Notes: generated by a model from the sequence alone, not told the origin. A stretch of 64,000 bases of DNA from Bog-756 sp963776225 (GCA_963776225.1 CAVZLL010000001.1:877106-941105), one strand, 5' to 3'; positions 7,637 to 16,395 are shown, counted from the first letter of the stretch. Translations and numbers: made by a program.

Positions 7637-7665
7637 TTGACAGATATCGATGCATGATCCATACT
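7637..7665 (+). promoter_or_regulatory. cadI/arsI operon promoter with ArsR operator region
   Basis: TTGACA (7637-7642), 17 bases and CATACT (7660-7665) form a strong rightward promoter. The spacer and downstream bases contain repeated ATCGAT-type motifs (GATATCGATGCAT at 7643-7655 and TATCGATTC near 7681) that look like ArsR half-sites, so the repressor would cover the -10 region. A GGAGG ribosome site at 7694-7698 precedes the cadI ATG. Confidence 0.55.
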
Positions 7666-7706
7666 CAACGCATCGAACGGTATCGATTCTACCGGAGGTT
7701 CCCGTC

Positions 7707-8195
7707 ATGTCCAGAGTCCAGCTCGCCCTCAACGTGTCCGACCTCGACGCAGCCGTCGAATTCTACGCCACCCTGTTCGGTGCCGAGCCGGCCAAGCGCC
7801 AGCCGGGCTACGCCAATTTCGCGATCGCGGACCCGCCCCTCAAGCTGGTCCTGATGGAGACGGGGGACGGCCGCGGTCATGGCGTGGCCGGTGCCCTCAA
7901 CCACCTGGGCGTGGAGGTCGAAACGACCGACGAGGTGGCGGTCGCGACCGGTCGGCTCGGCGAGGAGGGCGTGACCACCCGGGTCGAGGAGCAGACCACC
8001 TGCTGCTTCGCCGTCCAGGACAAGGTGTGGGTGGCCGACCCCGACGGCGCGCCCTGGGAGGTCTACACGGTGCTGGCCGATGCCCCCGCGGCCACCGGGA
8101 TCGCCGGCGACAACGCCTGCTGCATCCCCGAGGCGGTCAGCGGGATCGCGGAGCCGGTGGGTGCCGGCCCGTCCTCGTCCACCCCCTGCTGCTGA
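7707..8195 (+). CDS. cadI: CadI/ArsI-type VOC-fold metalloid resistance protein
   Basis: A 162-residue member of the vicinal-oxygen-chelate (glyoxalase) fold. The beginning MSRVQLALNV, the metal-ligand segment LNHLGVEVE (His66), the TTCC pair at Cys99-Cys100, and WEVYTV (Glu118) match the cadmium-induced CadI family and its relative ArsI, the C-As lyase that demethylates trivalent organoarsenicals using the vicinal cysteines. Position 5 is Gln, as recalled for CadI, where ArsI enzymes have a metal-binding His, so lyase activity is uncertain. The Ser/Pro-rich tail ends in another Cys pair, with a third pair near residue 137, perhaps for metalloid binding. It leads an operon with an aquaporin and a flavoprotein. 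Confidence 0.85.
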   Translation: MSRVQLALNVSDLDAAVEFYATLFGAEPAKRQPGYANFAIADPPLKLVLMETGDGRGHGVAGALNHLGVEVETTDEVAVATGRLGEEGVTTRVEEQTTCCFAVQDKVWVADPDGAPWEVYTVLADAPAATGIAGDNACCIPEAVSGIAEPVGAGPSSSTPCC

Positions 8196-8235
8196 GCGGC
8201 GCTTCGGGCAGGTCGAGGTCGGGAGGGAGGGCACG

Positions 8236-8970
8236 GTGCGGGACACCATCTTGTGGCGGCGGCTGCTCGCCGAATTCCTCGGGAGCGGCATGCTCGCGGC
8301 CATCGTGATCGGCTCGGGGATCGCGGCCCAGACCCTCTCGCCGGGCACCGTCGGGCTCCAGCTCTTCGAGAACGCGGCGGCCACCGCGGCCGGGCTCTTC
8401 GCCATCATCCTGATGTTCGGACCGATCTCCGGCGCCCACTTCAACCCGGTGGTGTCCTTCGTGGACGCCGCCTTCGGCGGGCTCTCGTGGCGGGATGCAG
8501 CCGCCTACCTCCCCTTCCAGGCGGTCGGGTGCATCTGCGGGGCGATCCTCGCCAACGTGATGTTCTCCGAGGCGGCGATCTCGATCTCCACCAAGCACCG
8601 GGCATCGGGTCCGCACTGGGTGTCCGAGGTCGTGGCCACCCTCGGCCTGATCCTGGTCATCTTCGCCCTGGCCCGTTCCGGACGCTCCCACCTGGCACCG
8701 GCGGCGGTGGGTGCCTACATCGGGGCGGCCTACTTCTTCACGAGTTCGACCAGCTTCGCCAACCCGGCGATCACCGTCGGGCGGATGTTCTCCAACACCT
8801 TCGCCGGCATCGCCCCCACCTCGGTCCCGAGCTTCGTCTCGGCCCAGATCGTGGGAGGGGTCCTTGCCTTCGGGCTCATCCGTGGCCTCTATCCGGGCAT
8901 CACCAGGTCCGAGGCGGGCGACGTCATCGCGCCCCACCTGCGGGCAGCGTCCGACCTCGAGACGCAGTGA
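8236..8970 (+). CDS. aquaporin/glycerol-facilitator family channel
   Basis: A 244-residue membrane protein with six hydrophobic segments. The GTG start has GGGAGGGAGG just upstream; earlier in-frame codons are non-homologous. The first half-helix motif is NPV (Asn70) in HFNPVVSF and the second is NPA (Asn176) in NPAITVGR, so one canonical NPA is altered. MIP-family channels pass water, glycerol or uncharged metalloid hydroxides. Placement directly after cadI and under an ArsR promoter suggests an As(OH)3 exit channel like AqpS, which replaces ArsB/Acr3 in some arsenic operons. The gap to cadI is 40 bases and to the next gene 43 bases. Confidence 0.85.
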   Translation: MRDTILWRRLLAEFLGSGMLAAIVIGSGIAAQTLSPGTVGLQLFENAAATAAGLFAIILMFGPISGAHFNPVVSFVDAAFGGLSWRDAAAYLPFQAVGCICGAILANVMFSEAAISISTKHRASGPHWVSEVVATLGLILVIFALARSGRSHLAPAAVGAYIGAAYFFTSSTSFANPAITVGRMFSNTFAGIAPTSVPSFVSAQIVGGVLAFGLIRGLYPGITRSEAGDVIAPHLRAASDLETQ

Positions 8971-9013
8971 GCCCCCAGCACCGACCCACCGAGCACACCC
9001 GGAAGGATCCTTC

Positions 9014-10408
9014 ATGCACCTGGTCGCCATCGGCGGGAGTGACGCCGGCATCAGTGCCGCCCTGCGTGTCCGTGAGCTCGATCCGTCGACCGAGGTCACC
9101 GTCGTCGTGGCGGACGCCTATCCCAACTTCTCCATCTGCGGCATCCCGTACTACGTCTCCGGCGAGGTGACCGATTGGCGCAATCTGGCGCACCGGACGC
9201 TCGACGACCTGGACGCGACCGGGATGCAGGTCCGGCTCGACACCCGGGCCACCTCGATCGACGTGACCGGCCAGAAGCTCACGGTCGTCGGAGGGAGGGG
9301 AGCAGAGGAGGTGATCGCCTACGACCAGCTGGTCGTGGGCACCGGGGCGGTCCCGGTCCGCCCCCCGATCGCGGGCCTGGCGGGCGAGGACGCGCTCGGA
9401 GTCGGGGACGGGGTCCATCTGCTCCATTCCATGGGCGACACGTTCGCGGTCATGCGCACCCTCGAGGACGCTGCCCCGGCGACCGCGGTGATCGTGGGGG
9501 CGGGCTACATCGGCCTCGAGATGGCCGAGGGCCTCACCGCCCGCGGCCTCGCCGTCACCCAGTTCGAGCAGCTCCCCGAGGTGCTTCCCACCGTGGACCC
9601 CAGTCTGGGTGCCCTGGTGCAGGAGACCCTCACCGCCCAGGGGATCGAGGTCCGGACCTCGACGACGGTGACGCAGGTGACCAGGGCTCCCGCCGGTTCG
9701 CCGGGCCGGCTCCGGGTCGACGCCGTGGACGGCGAGGGCACGGCGGTCGCCGCATTCGCCGATCTGGTCCTGGTGGTGGTCGGGGTGCGGCCGGACACTG
9801 GGCTGGCGGTCTCGGCCGGCGCCGAACTGGGCATCGGTGGGGCCATCGGCGTGGACCGGCAGATGCACACCACCCTGGAGCGGGTGTTCGCCGCCGGGGA
9901 CTGCGTGGTCACCCACCACCGGCTGCTGGGCCTCACCTACCTGCCGCTCGGAACCACCGCGCACAAGCAGGGCCGGGTGGCCGGCGAGAACGCCATCGGC
10001 GGGAACCGGGAGTACGCGGGCAGCCTCGGCACCCAGGTGGTCAAGATCTTCGACATGGTCGCCTCCCGCACCGGGATCCGGGACCACGAGGCTCGGGCGG
10101 CCGGGTTCGACCCGGTGACCGTCGAGTCCGAGGCCGATGACCACAAGGCGTACTACCCGGGCAGTCACCGGATCCGGATGCGGTTCACCGGCGACCGCAC
10201 CACCGGCCGGCTCCTCGGCGTCCAGCTCTTCGGGCACCGACAGGCAGAGGTGGCCAAGCGGATCGACATCGCGGCCGCGGCCATCTTCAGCGGGTTGACC
10301 GTGGAGGCGATGAACGACCTCGACCTGTCCTACACCCCACCCCTGGGGAGTCCCTGGGACGCCGTCCAGGCCGGGGCGCAGGGGTGGGTCAGGGAGACCG
10401 GATCCTGA
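9014..10408 (+). CDS. CoA-disulfide-reductase-like FAD/NAD(P)H oxidoreductase
   Basis: A 464-residue flavoprotein of the pyridine nucleotide-disulfide class. The ATG has GGAAGGAT eleven bases upstream. The FAD Rossmann motif VAIGGSDAGISAALR lies at residues 4-18, a single redox cysteine at Cys42 (NFSICGIPYYVSG) matches the CoADR/NADH oxidase family, the NAD(P)H motif VIVGAGYIGLEMAEGL is near 160-175, and the FAD-binding VFAAGDC segment near 295. The C-terminal dimerisation domain is present. It would reduce a low-molecular-weight disulfide or O2. Co-transcription with cadI and the aquaporin suggests that it supplies thiols or reductant for metalloid detoxification; that role is inferred. Confidence 0.85.
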   Translation: MHLVAIGGSDAGISAALRVRELDPSTEVTVVVADAYPNFSICGIPYYVSGEVTDWRNLAHRTLDDLDATGMQVRLDTRATSIDVTGQKLTVVGGRGAEEVIAYDQLVVGTGAVPVRPPIAGLAGEDALGVGDGVHLLHSMGDTFAVMRTLEDAAPATAVIVGAGYIGLEMAEGLTARGLAVTQFEQLPEVLPTVDPSLGALVQETLTAQGIEVRTSTTVTQVTRAPAGSPGRLRVDAVDGEGTAVAAFADLVLVVVGVRPDTGLAVSAGAELGIGGAIGVDRQMHTTLERVFAAGDCVVTHHRLLGLTYLPLGTTAHKQGRVAGENAIGGNREYAGSLGTQVVKIFDMVASRTGIRDHEARAAGFDPVTVESEADDHKAYYPGSHRIRMRFTGDRTTGRLLGVQLFGHRQAEVAKRIDIAAAAIFSGLTVEAMNDLDLSYTPPLGSPWDAVQAGAQGWVRETGS

Positions 10409-10416
10409 ACCGCACG

Positions 10417-10486
10417 TAGGATCGGCGCGGTGGGTCCCACCCCTGTCCGCCAAGGCCTCGGGACCACGGAGGAGCAACCGGCCTGA
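10417..10486 (+). promoter_or_regulatory. promoter and leaderless 18-codon leader ORF before DUF1801
   Basis: A TAGGAT -10 element at 10417-10422 is followed after seven bases by GTG at 10430, a layout typical of leaderless actinobacterial transcripts. That GTG opens an 18-codon frame (VGPTPVRQGLGTTEEQPA) whose TGA at 10484-10486 overlaps a CTG that starts the DUF1801 frame (CTGA). A GGAGGAG motif at 10468-10474 inside the leader ORF is correctly spaced for the CTG. This is predicted from pattern only. Confidence 0.4.
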
Positions 10487-10875
10487 GCCAGAGCGGGTCG
10501 CAGAAGGACCGGACTCCCTCTCAGCTGATCGACGCGAGGATCGAGGAGCTCGGGGACTGGCGGGGCACCATGCTGAGCCGGCTCCGCGCCCTGATCAAGC
10601 AAGCCGACCCCGACGTCGTCGAGGAGTGGAAGTGGAGAGGCGTGCCGACGTGGTACCACGACGGGATCATCTGCACCGGCGAGACGTACAAGGCCGTGGT
10701 GAAGATGACCTTCGCCAAGGGAGCCGCCCTGGAGGATCCGTCGGGCCTCTTCAACTCCAGCCTCGACGGGAACGTGAGACGGGCCATCGACTTCCGCGAG
10801 GGTGAGAGGGTCGACGAGAAGGCGCTGAAGGCGCTGGTTCGCGCGGCGGTCGCGCTCAACACCTCTACGTCATAG
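10483..10875 (+). CDS. DUF1801 family protein, probable CTG start
   Basis: A protein of 130 residues if begun at CTG 10483, or 101 residues from the first ATG at 10570. The family block EWKWRGVPTWYHDGIICTGE lies near residues 47-66 and is followed by FNSSLDGNVRRAIDF. The upstream residues SQLIDARIEELGDW resemble the normal N-terminus of DUF1801 proteins, so the ATG at 10570 would cut into the domain. No ATG, GTG or TTG exists in frame back to a stop at 10417, while CTG 10483 has a GGAGGAG site nine bases upstream. The function of DUF1801 is not established; the fold is small and soluble. A perfect hairpin follows the stop. Confidence 0.78.
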   Translation: MSQSGSQKDRTPSQLIDARIEELGDWRGTMLSRLRALIKQADPDVVEEWKWRGVPTWYHDGIICTGETYKAVVKMTFAKGAALEDPSGLFNSSLDGNVRRAIDFREGERVDEKALKALVRAAVALNTSTS

Positions 10876-10891
10876 ACCCGACTTCGCCGAA

Positions 10892-10914
10892 CCCGTCCCG
10901 CGGTCAGGGACGGG
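10892..10914 (+). terminator. hairpin after DUF1801
   Basis: CCCGTCCC at 10892-10899 pairs perfectly with GGGACGGG at 10907-10914 around a 7-base loop, 17 bases after the DUF1801 stop. No T-run follows, as is common for terminators in GC-rich actinobacteria. A second hairpin, CAGGAGC/GCTCCTG at 10963-10981, lies nearer the next gene and may sit in its leader. Confidence 0.5.
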
Positions 10915-11026
10915 GCTCCGAGGTCCCCGCTGCAGCTCCCCGCCTCGGGGATACTGTCTCAGCAGGAGCTGCCCGCTCCTGAGCGGTCGCGCGAGATCGC
11001 GGCAGTGACAGACGGGGGAGTTGCAG

Positions 11027-12616
11027 GTGAGGCGAACGCGGATCAGCGGGGGGACCAGGCGCCGGCGCTTGCCGATCCGGCGCGAGGCCTGCTGTATCGC
11101 GGCAACCCTCATGCTGGGCGCAGTTGTCGCCGCCTGTGGAGGACCATCCGCCTCGACACCACCCACGACAACCACAGTGTCCGTGCCGTCGAGCGTCCCG
11201 CGGGCGACCGTCACCGGGCCGGTGACGGGAGGCAAGGGCATCGATCTGGTGGGCACGACGAGCTTCGATCTGGGCAGCGTCGGCTATGAGCAGAACGAGT
11301 ACTTCCTGTCCGGCGACGCAACCGCGTACACGAGCAGCTCGCCCCTGACGACCAACGGTCGCTGGACCGTCACCTCTGCGAGCACGGCACCGTACAAGAC
11401 GCGGATGGTCGTCTACCGGCCGATCGACCCTGCCCGATTCGACGGCACGGTGGTGGTGGAATGGCTCAACGTGAGTGGCGGAGTCGACGCCGCGGCGGCG
11501 TGGTTGACCGATCACGTGCAGATGCTCCGGAGCGGCATGGTCTACGTCGGAGTGAGCGCACAGGCCACCGGCATCGTCGGTGCAGCCGGCTCGCTCGGTG
11601 CGGCCGCCGGTCAGGCCGGCGGGATCAAGGGGGCGGATCCTGCTCGTTACGGTTCGCTCGAACACCCCGGCGACAGCTACTCCTACAGTATCTTCGAGCA
11701 GGCCGGAGCCGCCGTCCACCGCGATGCGGCAACCGTGCTCGGCGGCCTGACACCCGGGCGGGTGCTCGCCCTCGGCGAGTCGCAGTCGGCCTTCCGGCTG
11801 GTGAGCTACATCGACGCGTTGCAGCCCCAGTCGAACGGCGTCTACGACGGCTATTTCGTCTACAGCCGGGGGGGATCGGGTGCCCCCCTCTCCCAGGCGC
11901 CGCAGCCGGCGATCGATCCGCCCACCCCGACGATCATCCGGACCGACCTCGACGTGCCGGTCATGATGTACGAGACCGAAGCAGACGTGCTCGTCCTCGG
12001 CTACCTCCCTGCCCGGCAGCCCCCGACCCCGTTCATCCGGGAATGGGAGGTGGCCGGCACCGCCCACTACGACACCTATGGCCTGGTCGAGTCCATGACC
12101 GACACGGGAAACGGCGCCGCGGATGTGGCGACGTTCGACACGATGGTCCACCCGGTCTCCTCCTTCGACAACGGGGTGATCAGCTGTCCCGTCCCCTTCA
12201 ACGCCGGGGCGCACACCTACGAGTTGCGGGCGGCGGTCGTCGCCCTCGACAACTGGGTGATGACCGGTCGGCCGCCACCCCAGTCGCCCCGGCTCGACGT
12301 GGCCAGCCCGACCTCGTATGCGACGGATGAGAACGGTGAGGCGCTCGGCGGGGTGCGGACCCCGCAGGTGGCCGCGCCGGTCGCGGTGGTCAACGGGACC
12401 GGCGACACGTCGAGTGCCGGGGGCGGGTTCTGCGGGATCTTCGGTGCGACCATCCCGTTCAGCCCGGAGAAGCTCGCCCAGCTGTACCCGACACACGCGG
12501 CCTTCGTGAGCAAGTGGAGCCAAGCCGCCGCGTCGGCCGTCTCGATGGGGTACCTGCTACCGGCGGACGCCACCGTGCTCGACCGGGTGGCGAGCCGATC
12601 GACGATCGGCGGCTGA
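11027..12616 (+). CDS. secreted alpha/beta-hydrolase-domain lipoprotein
   Basis: A 529-residue protein. The GTG start at 11027 has GGGGGAG seven bases upstream; a TTG two codons earlier is the alternative. The Arg-rich N-terminus, a hydrophobic stretch and the lipobox VAAC (Cys near residue 38) make it a lipoprotein. The mature part matches the long alpha/beta-hydrolase domain family seen in actinobacteria and proteobacteria, with VVVEWLNVSGG early, the nucleophile elbow GESQSA (about residue 248) and a late histidine. An esterase or lipase acting on an unknown extracellular substrate is likely. The adjoining MFS gene starts 25 bases later, so co-transcription is possible. Confidence 0.77.
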   Translation: MRRTRISGGTRRRRLPIRREACCIAATLMLGAVVAACGGPSASTPPTTTTVSVPSSVPRATVTGPVTGGKGIDLVGTTSFDLGSVGYEQNEYFLSGDATAYTSSSPLTTNGRWTVTSASTAPYKTRMVVYRPIDPARFDGTVVVEWLNVSGGVDAAAAWLTDHVQMLRSGMVYVGVSAQATGIVGAAGSLGAAAGQAGGIKGADPARYGSLEHPGDSYSYSIFEQAGAAVHRDAATVLGGLTPGRVLALGESQSAFRLVSYIDALQPQSNGVYDGYFVYSRGGSGAPLSQAPQPAIDPPTPTIIRTDLDVPVMMYETEADVLVLGYLPARQPPTPFIREWEVAGTAHYDTYGLVESMTDTGNGAADVATFDTMVHPVSSFDNGVISCPVPFNAGAHTYELRAAVVALDNWVMTGRPPPQSPRLDVASPTSYATDENGEALGGVRTPQVAAPVAVVNGTGDTSSAGGGFCGIFGATIPFSPEKLAQLYPTHAAFVSKWSQAAASAVSMGYLLPADATVLDRVASRSTIGG

Positions 12617-12641
12617 GCGTGCGCCCCCTGACGGTTGCCGC

Positions 12642-14294
12642 GTGACACAGGCGGCGTTGGACTCGACAACGGCAGCGGCCCCTGCAAAGAAGGGGTGGCT
12701 CGCCCTGGTCGCGCTGGCGACCGCCCAGTTCGTCATGGTGCTCGACCAGTCGGTCATGAACGTCTCGATCAGTGCGCTGGTGAAGGACTTCGACACCACG
12801 GTGACCACCATCCAGGCCGTGATCACCCTGTACTGCCTGGTGATGGCCATGCTCATCATGACCGGAGCGAAGATCGGCGACATCATCGGCCGGCGCAGGG
12901 CCTTCGTCATCGGACTGTGCATCTACGCATGCGGGTCGGCGCTGACCGCTGTCTCCCAGACGGTGTTCCAACTCGCGCTCGGATGGTCGGTGCTGGAGGG
13001 GATCGGTGCCGGGCTGGTCCTGCCTGCGCTCGCCGCCCTCATCGCCGGCAACTTCGAAGGACCGAGGCGCAAGACCGCGTACGCCATCATCGGAGGGGTC
13101 GCCGGTGCAGGCATCGCCATCGGCCCCATCCTCGGAGGGTGGGCGACCACGAACGTCACCTGGCGCATCGTCTTCGCCGGCGAGGTCCTCCTGGTCGCCT
13201 TCATCCTGATCATGACCTCCAAGGTCCAGGACGCCGAGCGCCCGCGGCCCACCCCCAGGCTCGACTACGTCGGCTCGGTGCTGTCGGCCGGCGGCCTCGG
13301 CCTCTTCGTGTTCGCTGTCCTCGAATCGAGCACGTGGGGTTGGCTCAAGCCGAAGAACTCGCCGATCACGATCTTCGGCTTCTCGCTCACGGTCTACGTC
13401 ATGGCGGCCGGCGCGATGCTGATCTGGGGTTTCGTCACCTGGCAGCGCCACCGGGAGGAGAGGGATCGGGATCCGCTGGTCCATCTGTCCCTGGCGAGGA
13501 TCCCGGCGGTGCGTTCCGGGTTGATCGGGCTCTTCAGCCAGAACCTGATCCTCATGGGTGTCTTCTTCGTGGTCCCCTTGTACCTCCAGCTCGTCCTGGG
13601 TCTCGACGCCCTCCAGACCGGGATCAAGATGCTGCCGGTCTCCATCACCATGTTCCTGACCTCCGCGGTCGGATCCCGGCTGTCCAACCGGTTCCAGGTG
13701 CGCACGATCGTCCGGGCCGGGGTGGTCGTGACCATCGCCGGTTCGTTGATCCTGCTCGGAACCATCCGACCCACCCTCGCCAACGCGGGCTTCGCGCTCG
13801 GCATGGGCGTGCTCGGTATCGGGATGGGTCTCATGGTCTCCCAGCTCGGGAACGTCGTGCAGTCCTCGGTCGATGCCTCGGGGCGGAGTGAAGCCGGGGG
13901 TCTCCAGTACACCGGCCAGCAGCTCGGCTCGTCGCTGGGCGTCGCCCTCATCGGGGCGATCGTGCTCATGGGGCTGACCAGCACGTTCATCTCGAACGTG
14001 GAGAAGGACTCCCGGATAAGCTCGGAGGCGGCGGCCCAGGTCGGGGTGGCGGCGGGCAGCAACACGAACTTCCTGTCGGCCGACGAGATCCATGCCGCTG
14101 CCAGTGCCGCAGGTCTCGACAGCGCGACGGTGACCGCGGTCGTCGAGGACTACGAGGCGGCACAGCTGCGTTCACTCAAGGCCGGGCTCCTGGCCGCCGC
14201 GCTCCTCGCCCTCCTCTCGCTCCCGTTCACCCGGGGGCTCCCCCATGACCAGCCGCTGGCCCGGAAGGAGGAGCGACAACCCGCGGGATCGTGA
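12642..14294 (+). CDS. DHA2-family multidrug efflux MFS transporter
   Basis: A 550-residue membrane protein with about 14 hydrophobic segments, the number typical of the EmrB/QacA (DHA2) class of proton antiporters. Motif A-type GAKIGDIIGRRRAF follows helix 2 and motif C-type GGVAGAGIAIGPILGG lies in helix 5. The beginning AQFVMVLDQSVMNVSISALV is characteristic. The GTG start at 12642 precedes a short cytoplasmic tail. It probably exports hydrophobic drugs, dyes or secreted lipids; no substrate can be read from sequence. It ends convergently with the sensor kinase gene, with a hairpin over the junction. Confidence 0.87.
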   Translation: MTQAALDSTTAAAPAKKGWLALVALATAQFVMVLDQSVMNVSISALVKDFDTTVTTIQAVITLYCLVMAMLIMTGAKIGDIIGRRRAFVIGLCIYACGSALTAVSQTVFQLALGWSVLEGIGAGLVLPALAALIAGNFEGPRRKTAYAIIGGVAGAGIAIGPILGGWATTNVTWRIVFAGEVLLVAFILIMTSKVQDAERPRPTPRLDYVGSVLSAGGLGLFVFAVLESSTWGWLKPKNSPITIFGFSLTVYVMAAGAMLIWGFVTWQRHREERDRDPLVHLSLARIPAVRSGLIGLFSQNLILMGVFFVVPLYLQLVLGLDALQTGIKMLPVSITMFLTSAVGSRLSNRFQVRTIVRAGVVVTIAGSLILLGTIRPTLANAGFALGMGVLGIGMGLMVSQLGNVVQSSVDASGRSEAGGLQYTGQQLGSSLGVALIGAIVLMGLTSTFISNVEKDSRISSEAAAQVGVAAGSNTNFLSADEIHAAASAAGLDSATVTAVVEDYEAAQLRSLKAGLLAAALLALLSLPFTRGLPHDQPLARKEERQPAGS

Positions 14295-14303
14295 GCGTCC
14301 CGC
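14283..14303. terminator. bidirectional hairpin between MFS and kinase genes
   Basis: GCGGGA (14283-14288) and TCCCGC (14298-14303) form a 6-bp stem with a 9-base loop spanning the stop codon of the MFS gene and reaching the end of the kinase gene. It is short and may serve both convergent transcripts. Confidence 0.35.
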
Positions 14304-15550
14304 TACCCCTCCTCAGCCTTCAGGATCACCGAGACGGTCATCCCCCCTCCCAACTGGCTCCGAGCCTCGATTTCGGCTCCGTGTGCCCGGGCGATCGACC
14401 GGACGATCGCGAGTCCCAGTCCGATCCCTTGGCGGGTGTTGGTGCGCACCTCCAGCCTTCGAAACGGCTCGAACAGCTCGTCGACGGCCTCCTCGGGAAC
14501 GACCGGCCCGCTGTTGGACACGGTCAAGAAGGCCGATCCGTCAGCGGTTCCCGCGATGACATCGATCCACCCACCCTGCTCGTTGTGACGCACCGCGTTC
14601 TCGACGAGGTTGCCGACCATGCGCTCGAGGAGCATCCGGTCCCCGGTGGTCTCCGCCGGCCGCAGGTCGACCTTCAGCCGAAGCCCGAGACGTTCGATCT
14701 CGGGGGTCGACGACCGGAGCGCGTCCTCGGCCATCGTCGCAAGATCCGCCGACCCGGGGCTCGAGGGCTCCCGGTCGCCTCGGGCCAGGGTCAGCAGGGC
14801 TTCGATGAGCGATTCTGCCTGGTCGGTCGCGCGGCAGACCTTCTCAGCCATCGCCTCGAGCTGCTCAGGCGAGCGAGACGGCTTGGCGAGGGTGACGTCG
14901 ATGGCGGTGCGCATCACGGTCAGCGGGGTCCGGAGCTCGTGAGAGGCGTCGGCCACGAACCTGCTCTGGGCTGCGAACGCCGCGTCGAGGCGGTCGAGCA
15001 TCCCGTCGAACGTGTCCGCAAGCTCCTTCAACTCGTCGTTCGGTCCCTCCATGTGGAGCCGATCGCCGAGGTTCTCCTCGGAAGCACGGCGGGCGGCGTC
15101 GGTGATCGATCGCACCGGGCGGAGCACCCGGCCGGCCATCAACCACCCGGTTCCGCCGGAGACGATCGTCATCAATCCCAGGCCCAGGAGGGAGAGAAGG
15201 AGCAGGTTGTGGAGGGTCTGATCACGCTGACTCGATGCGCCGGCGTTCTCTCCGGCACTGAAGATGTGCTTGCAGTCGGATTTGACCGGCTGGGGCTTGC
15301 GGGGTCCACCCGCGCCCGCCGCACCCGGGCCTGCAGCCTTCGCACAGGCCTGGGCCGCCTTTGCTTGCTGGGCTGCGCTGCGTGGGGAGGGTGCCGTCCG
15401 AGGCAGGCTGTTCGCCACGAGTCCGTAGGTCAGCGCGAGGAGCGCGGCTCCCGCCAGCAGGAACAGGGCGGCGTAGAACAAGGAGAGTCGAACCCGAATC
15501 GTCTGGGGCGCATGTGCTCTGATCCACGCTCCGATGCGCGAGCGGGTCAT
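14303..15550 (-). CDS. membrane sensor histidine kinase
   Basis: A 415-residue two-component kinase. Membrane segments lie near residues 20-50 (FYAALFLLAGAALLALTYGL) and 120-145, enclosing a short extracytoplasmic loop with two cysteines. A HAMP segment follows, then the HisKA box FVADASHELRTPLTVMR with the phosphorylated His near residue 205, the N box LVENAVRHNEQGG and the G box GIGLGLAIVRSIA. The ATG start overlaps the regulator's stop (ATGA), so the two are co-translated. It is divergent, together with its regulator, from a lipoprotein/adaptor/ABC operon, which is the likely target. The signal is unknown; cell-envelope stress is a reasonable guess. Confidence 0.92.
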   Translation of the reverse strand: MTRSRIGAWIRAHAPQTIRVRLSLFYAALFLLAGAALLALTYGLVANSLPRTAPSPRSAAQQAKAAQACAKAAGPGAAGAGGPRKPQPVKSDCKHIFSAGENAGASSQRDQTLHNLLLLSLLGLGLMTIVSGGTGWLMAGRVLRPVRSITDAARRASEENLGDRLHMEGPNDELKELADTFDGMLDRLDAAFAAQSRFVADASHELRTPLTVMRTAIDVTLAKPSRSPEQLEAMAEKVCRATDQAESLIEALLTLARGDREPSSPGSADLATMAEDALRSSTPEIERLGLRLKVDLRPAETTGDRMLLERMVGNLVENAVRHNEQGGWIDVIAGTADGSAFLTVSNSGPVVPEEAVDELFEPFRRLEVRTNTRQGIGLGLAIVRSIARAHGAEIEARSQLGGGMTVSVILKAEEG

Positions 15551-16209
15551 GGAAGCCGATATCCCATCCCGACGACCGTCTCGATGATGTCGGGATCTCC
15601 GAGCTTGCGCCGCAGCCTGGCGAGCGTCACCGAGACGGTGTTGCTGAAGGGGTCGGTGTGCTCGTCCCAGACCCGCTCGAGGAGCTCCTCGGCGCTCACG
15701 ACGCCCCCGTCGGCGGCGAGCAGGACCTCCAGGAGGCCCATCTCCTTGCGGCTGAGCGAGAGGGGTCGACCCCCTCTGCTGACCCGGCGTCGTGCCCGAT
15801 CGAAGACGAGGTCACCTCGGGTCAGGATCGGTGCCGAGGCGGGACTCCGTCGTCCGAGCGCGCGCAGCCGGGCGACCAGCTCCGAAAAGGCGAAGGGTTT
15901 CGAGAGGTAGTCGTCCGCCCCGAGATTGAGGCCTTCGACCCGATCTTCGACGGTACCGGACGCGGTGAGCATGAGGATGCGGGCCTCGGACGGTGCTCCG
16001 GCGAGGGCTGCGCACACCGCATCGCCGTGCACCCTCGGGAGGTCCCGGTCGAGCACCACGACGTCGTAGCGATTCATGAGGGCCTTCTCGATCCCGCTGG
16101 CGCCGTCGTAGGCGACGTCGCAGGCCATGCCCTGGTCTCGCAGCCCCTCGGCGATGTCGTCGGCCAGGTCCGGCTGATCCTCGACCACGAGCACCCTCAC
16201 CCGATCCAT
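15547..16209 (-). CDS. OmpR-family response regulator
   Basis: A 220-residue regulator beginning MDRVRVLVVEDQPDL; the frame is open upstream but the receiver domain fixes this ATG. The receiver domain (residues 1-115) has the acidic pair Glu10-Asp11, the phosphoacceptor Asp54 in VVLDRDLP, a Thr switch (MLTASG) and Lys in YLSKPF. The C-terminal winged helix (about 125-218) carries the OmpR pattern LSRKEMGLLEVLLAA ... ITR-type end. It is the first gene of the leftward pair with the kinase. The 186-base spacer to the divergent lipoprotein gene presumably contains its binding sites, although I see no unambiguous direct repeat there. Confidence 0.92.
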   Translation of the reverse strand: MDRVRVLVVEDQPDLADDIAEGLRDQGMACDVAYDGASGIEKALMNRYDVVVLDRDLPRVHGDAVCAALAGAPSEARILMLTASGTVEDRVEGLNLGADDYLSKPFAFSELVARLRALGRRSPASAPILTRGDLVFDRARRRVSRGGRPLSLSRKEMGLLEVLLAADGGVVSAEELLERVWDEHTDPFSNTVSVTLARLRRKLGDPDIIETVVGMGYRLP

Positions 16210-16395
16210 CTTGCCCGAGCCCGGATGACATCCGCAGAACAGGATCCCGTCACTCTGCAGCGTGTCCTGCCTCCCCACCTGGACCGTCTCCGGATGTGCC
16301 GGCCCCGACAGGCGGAGTTCTGTTGGGCGGGTGTCACCATCCGGAGCGTAAGACGGCCCCGCACAGGCATCCCCCGATCCCGAGGAGGTCATCTC

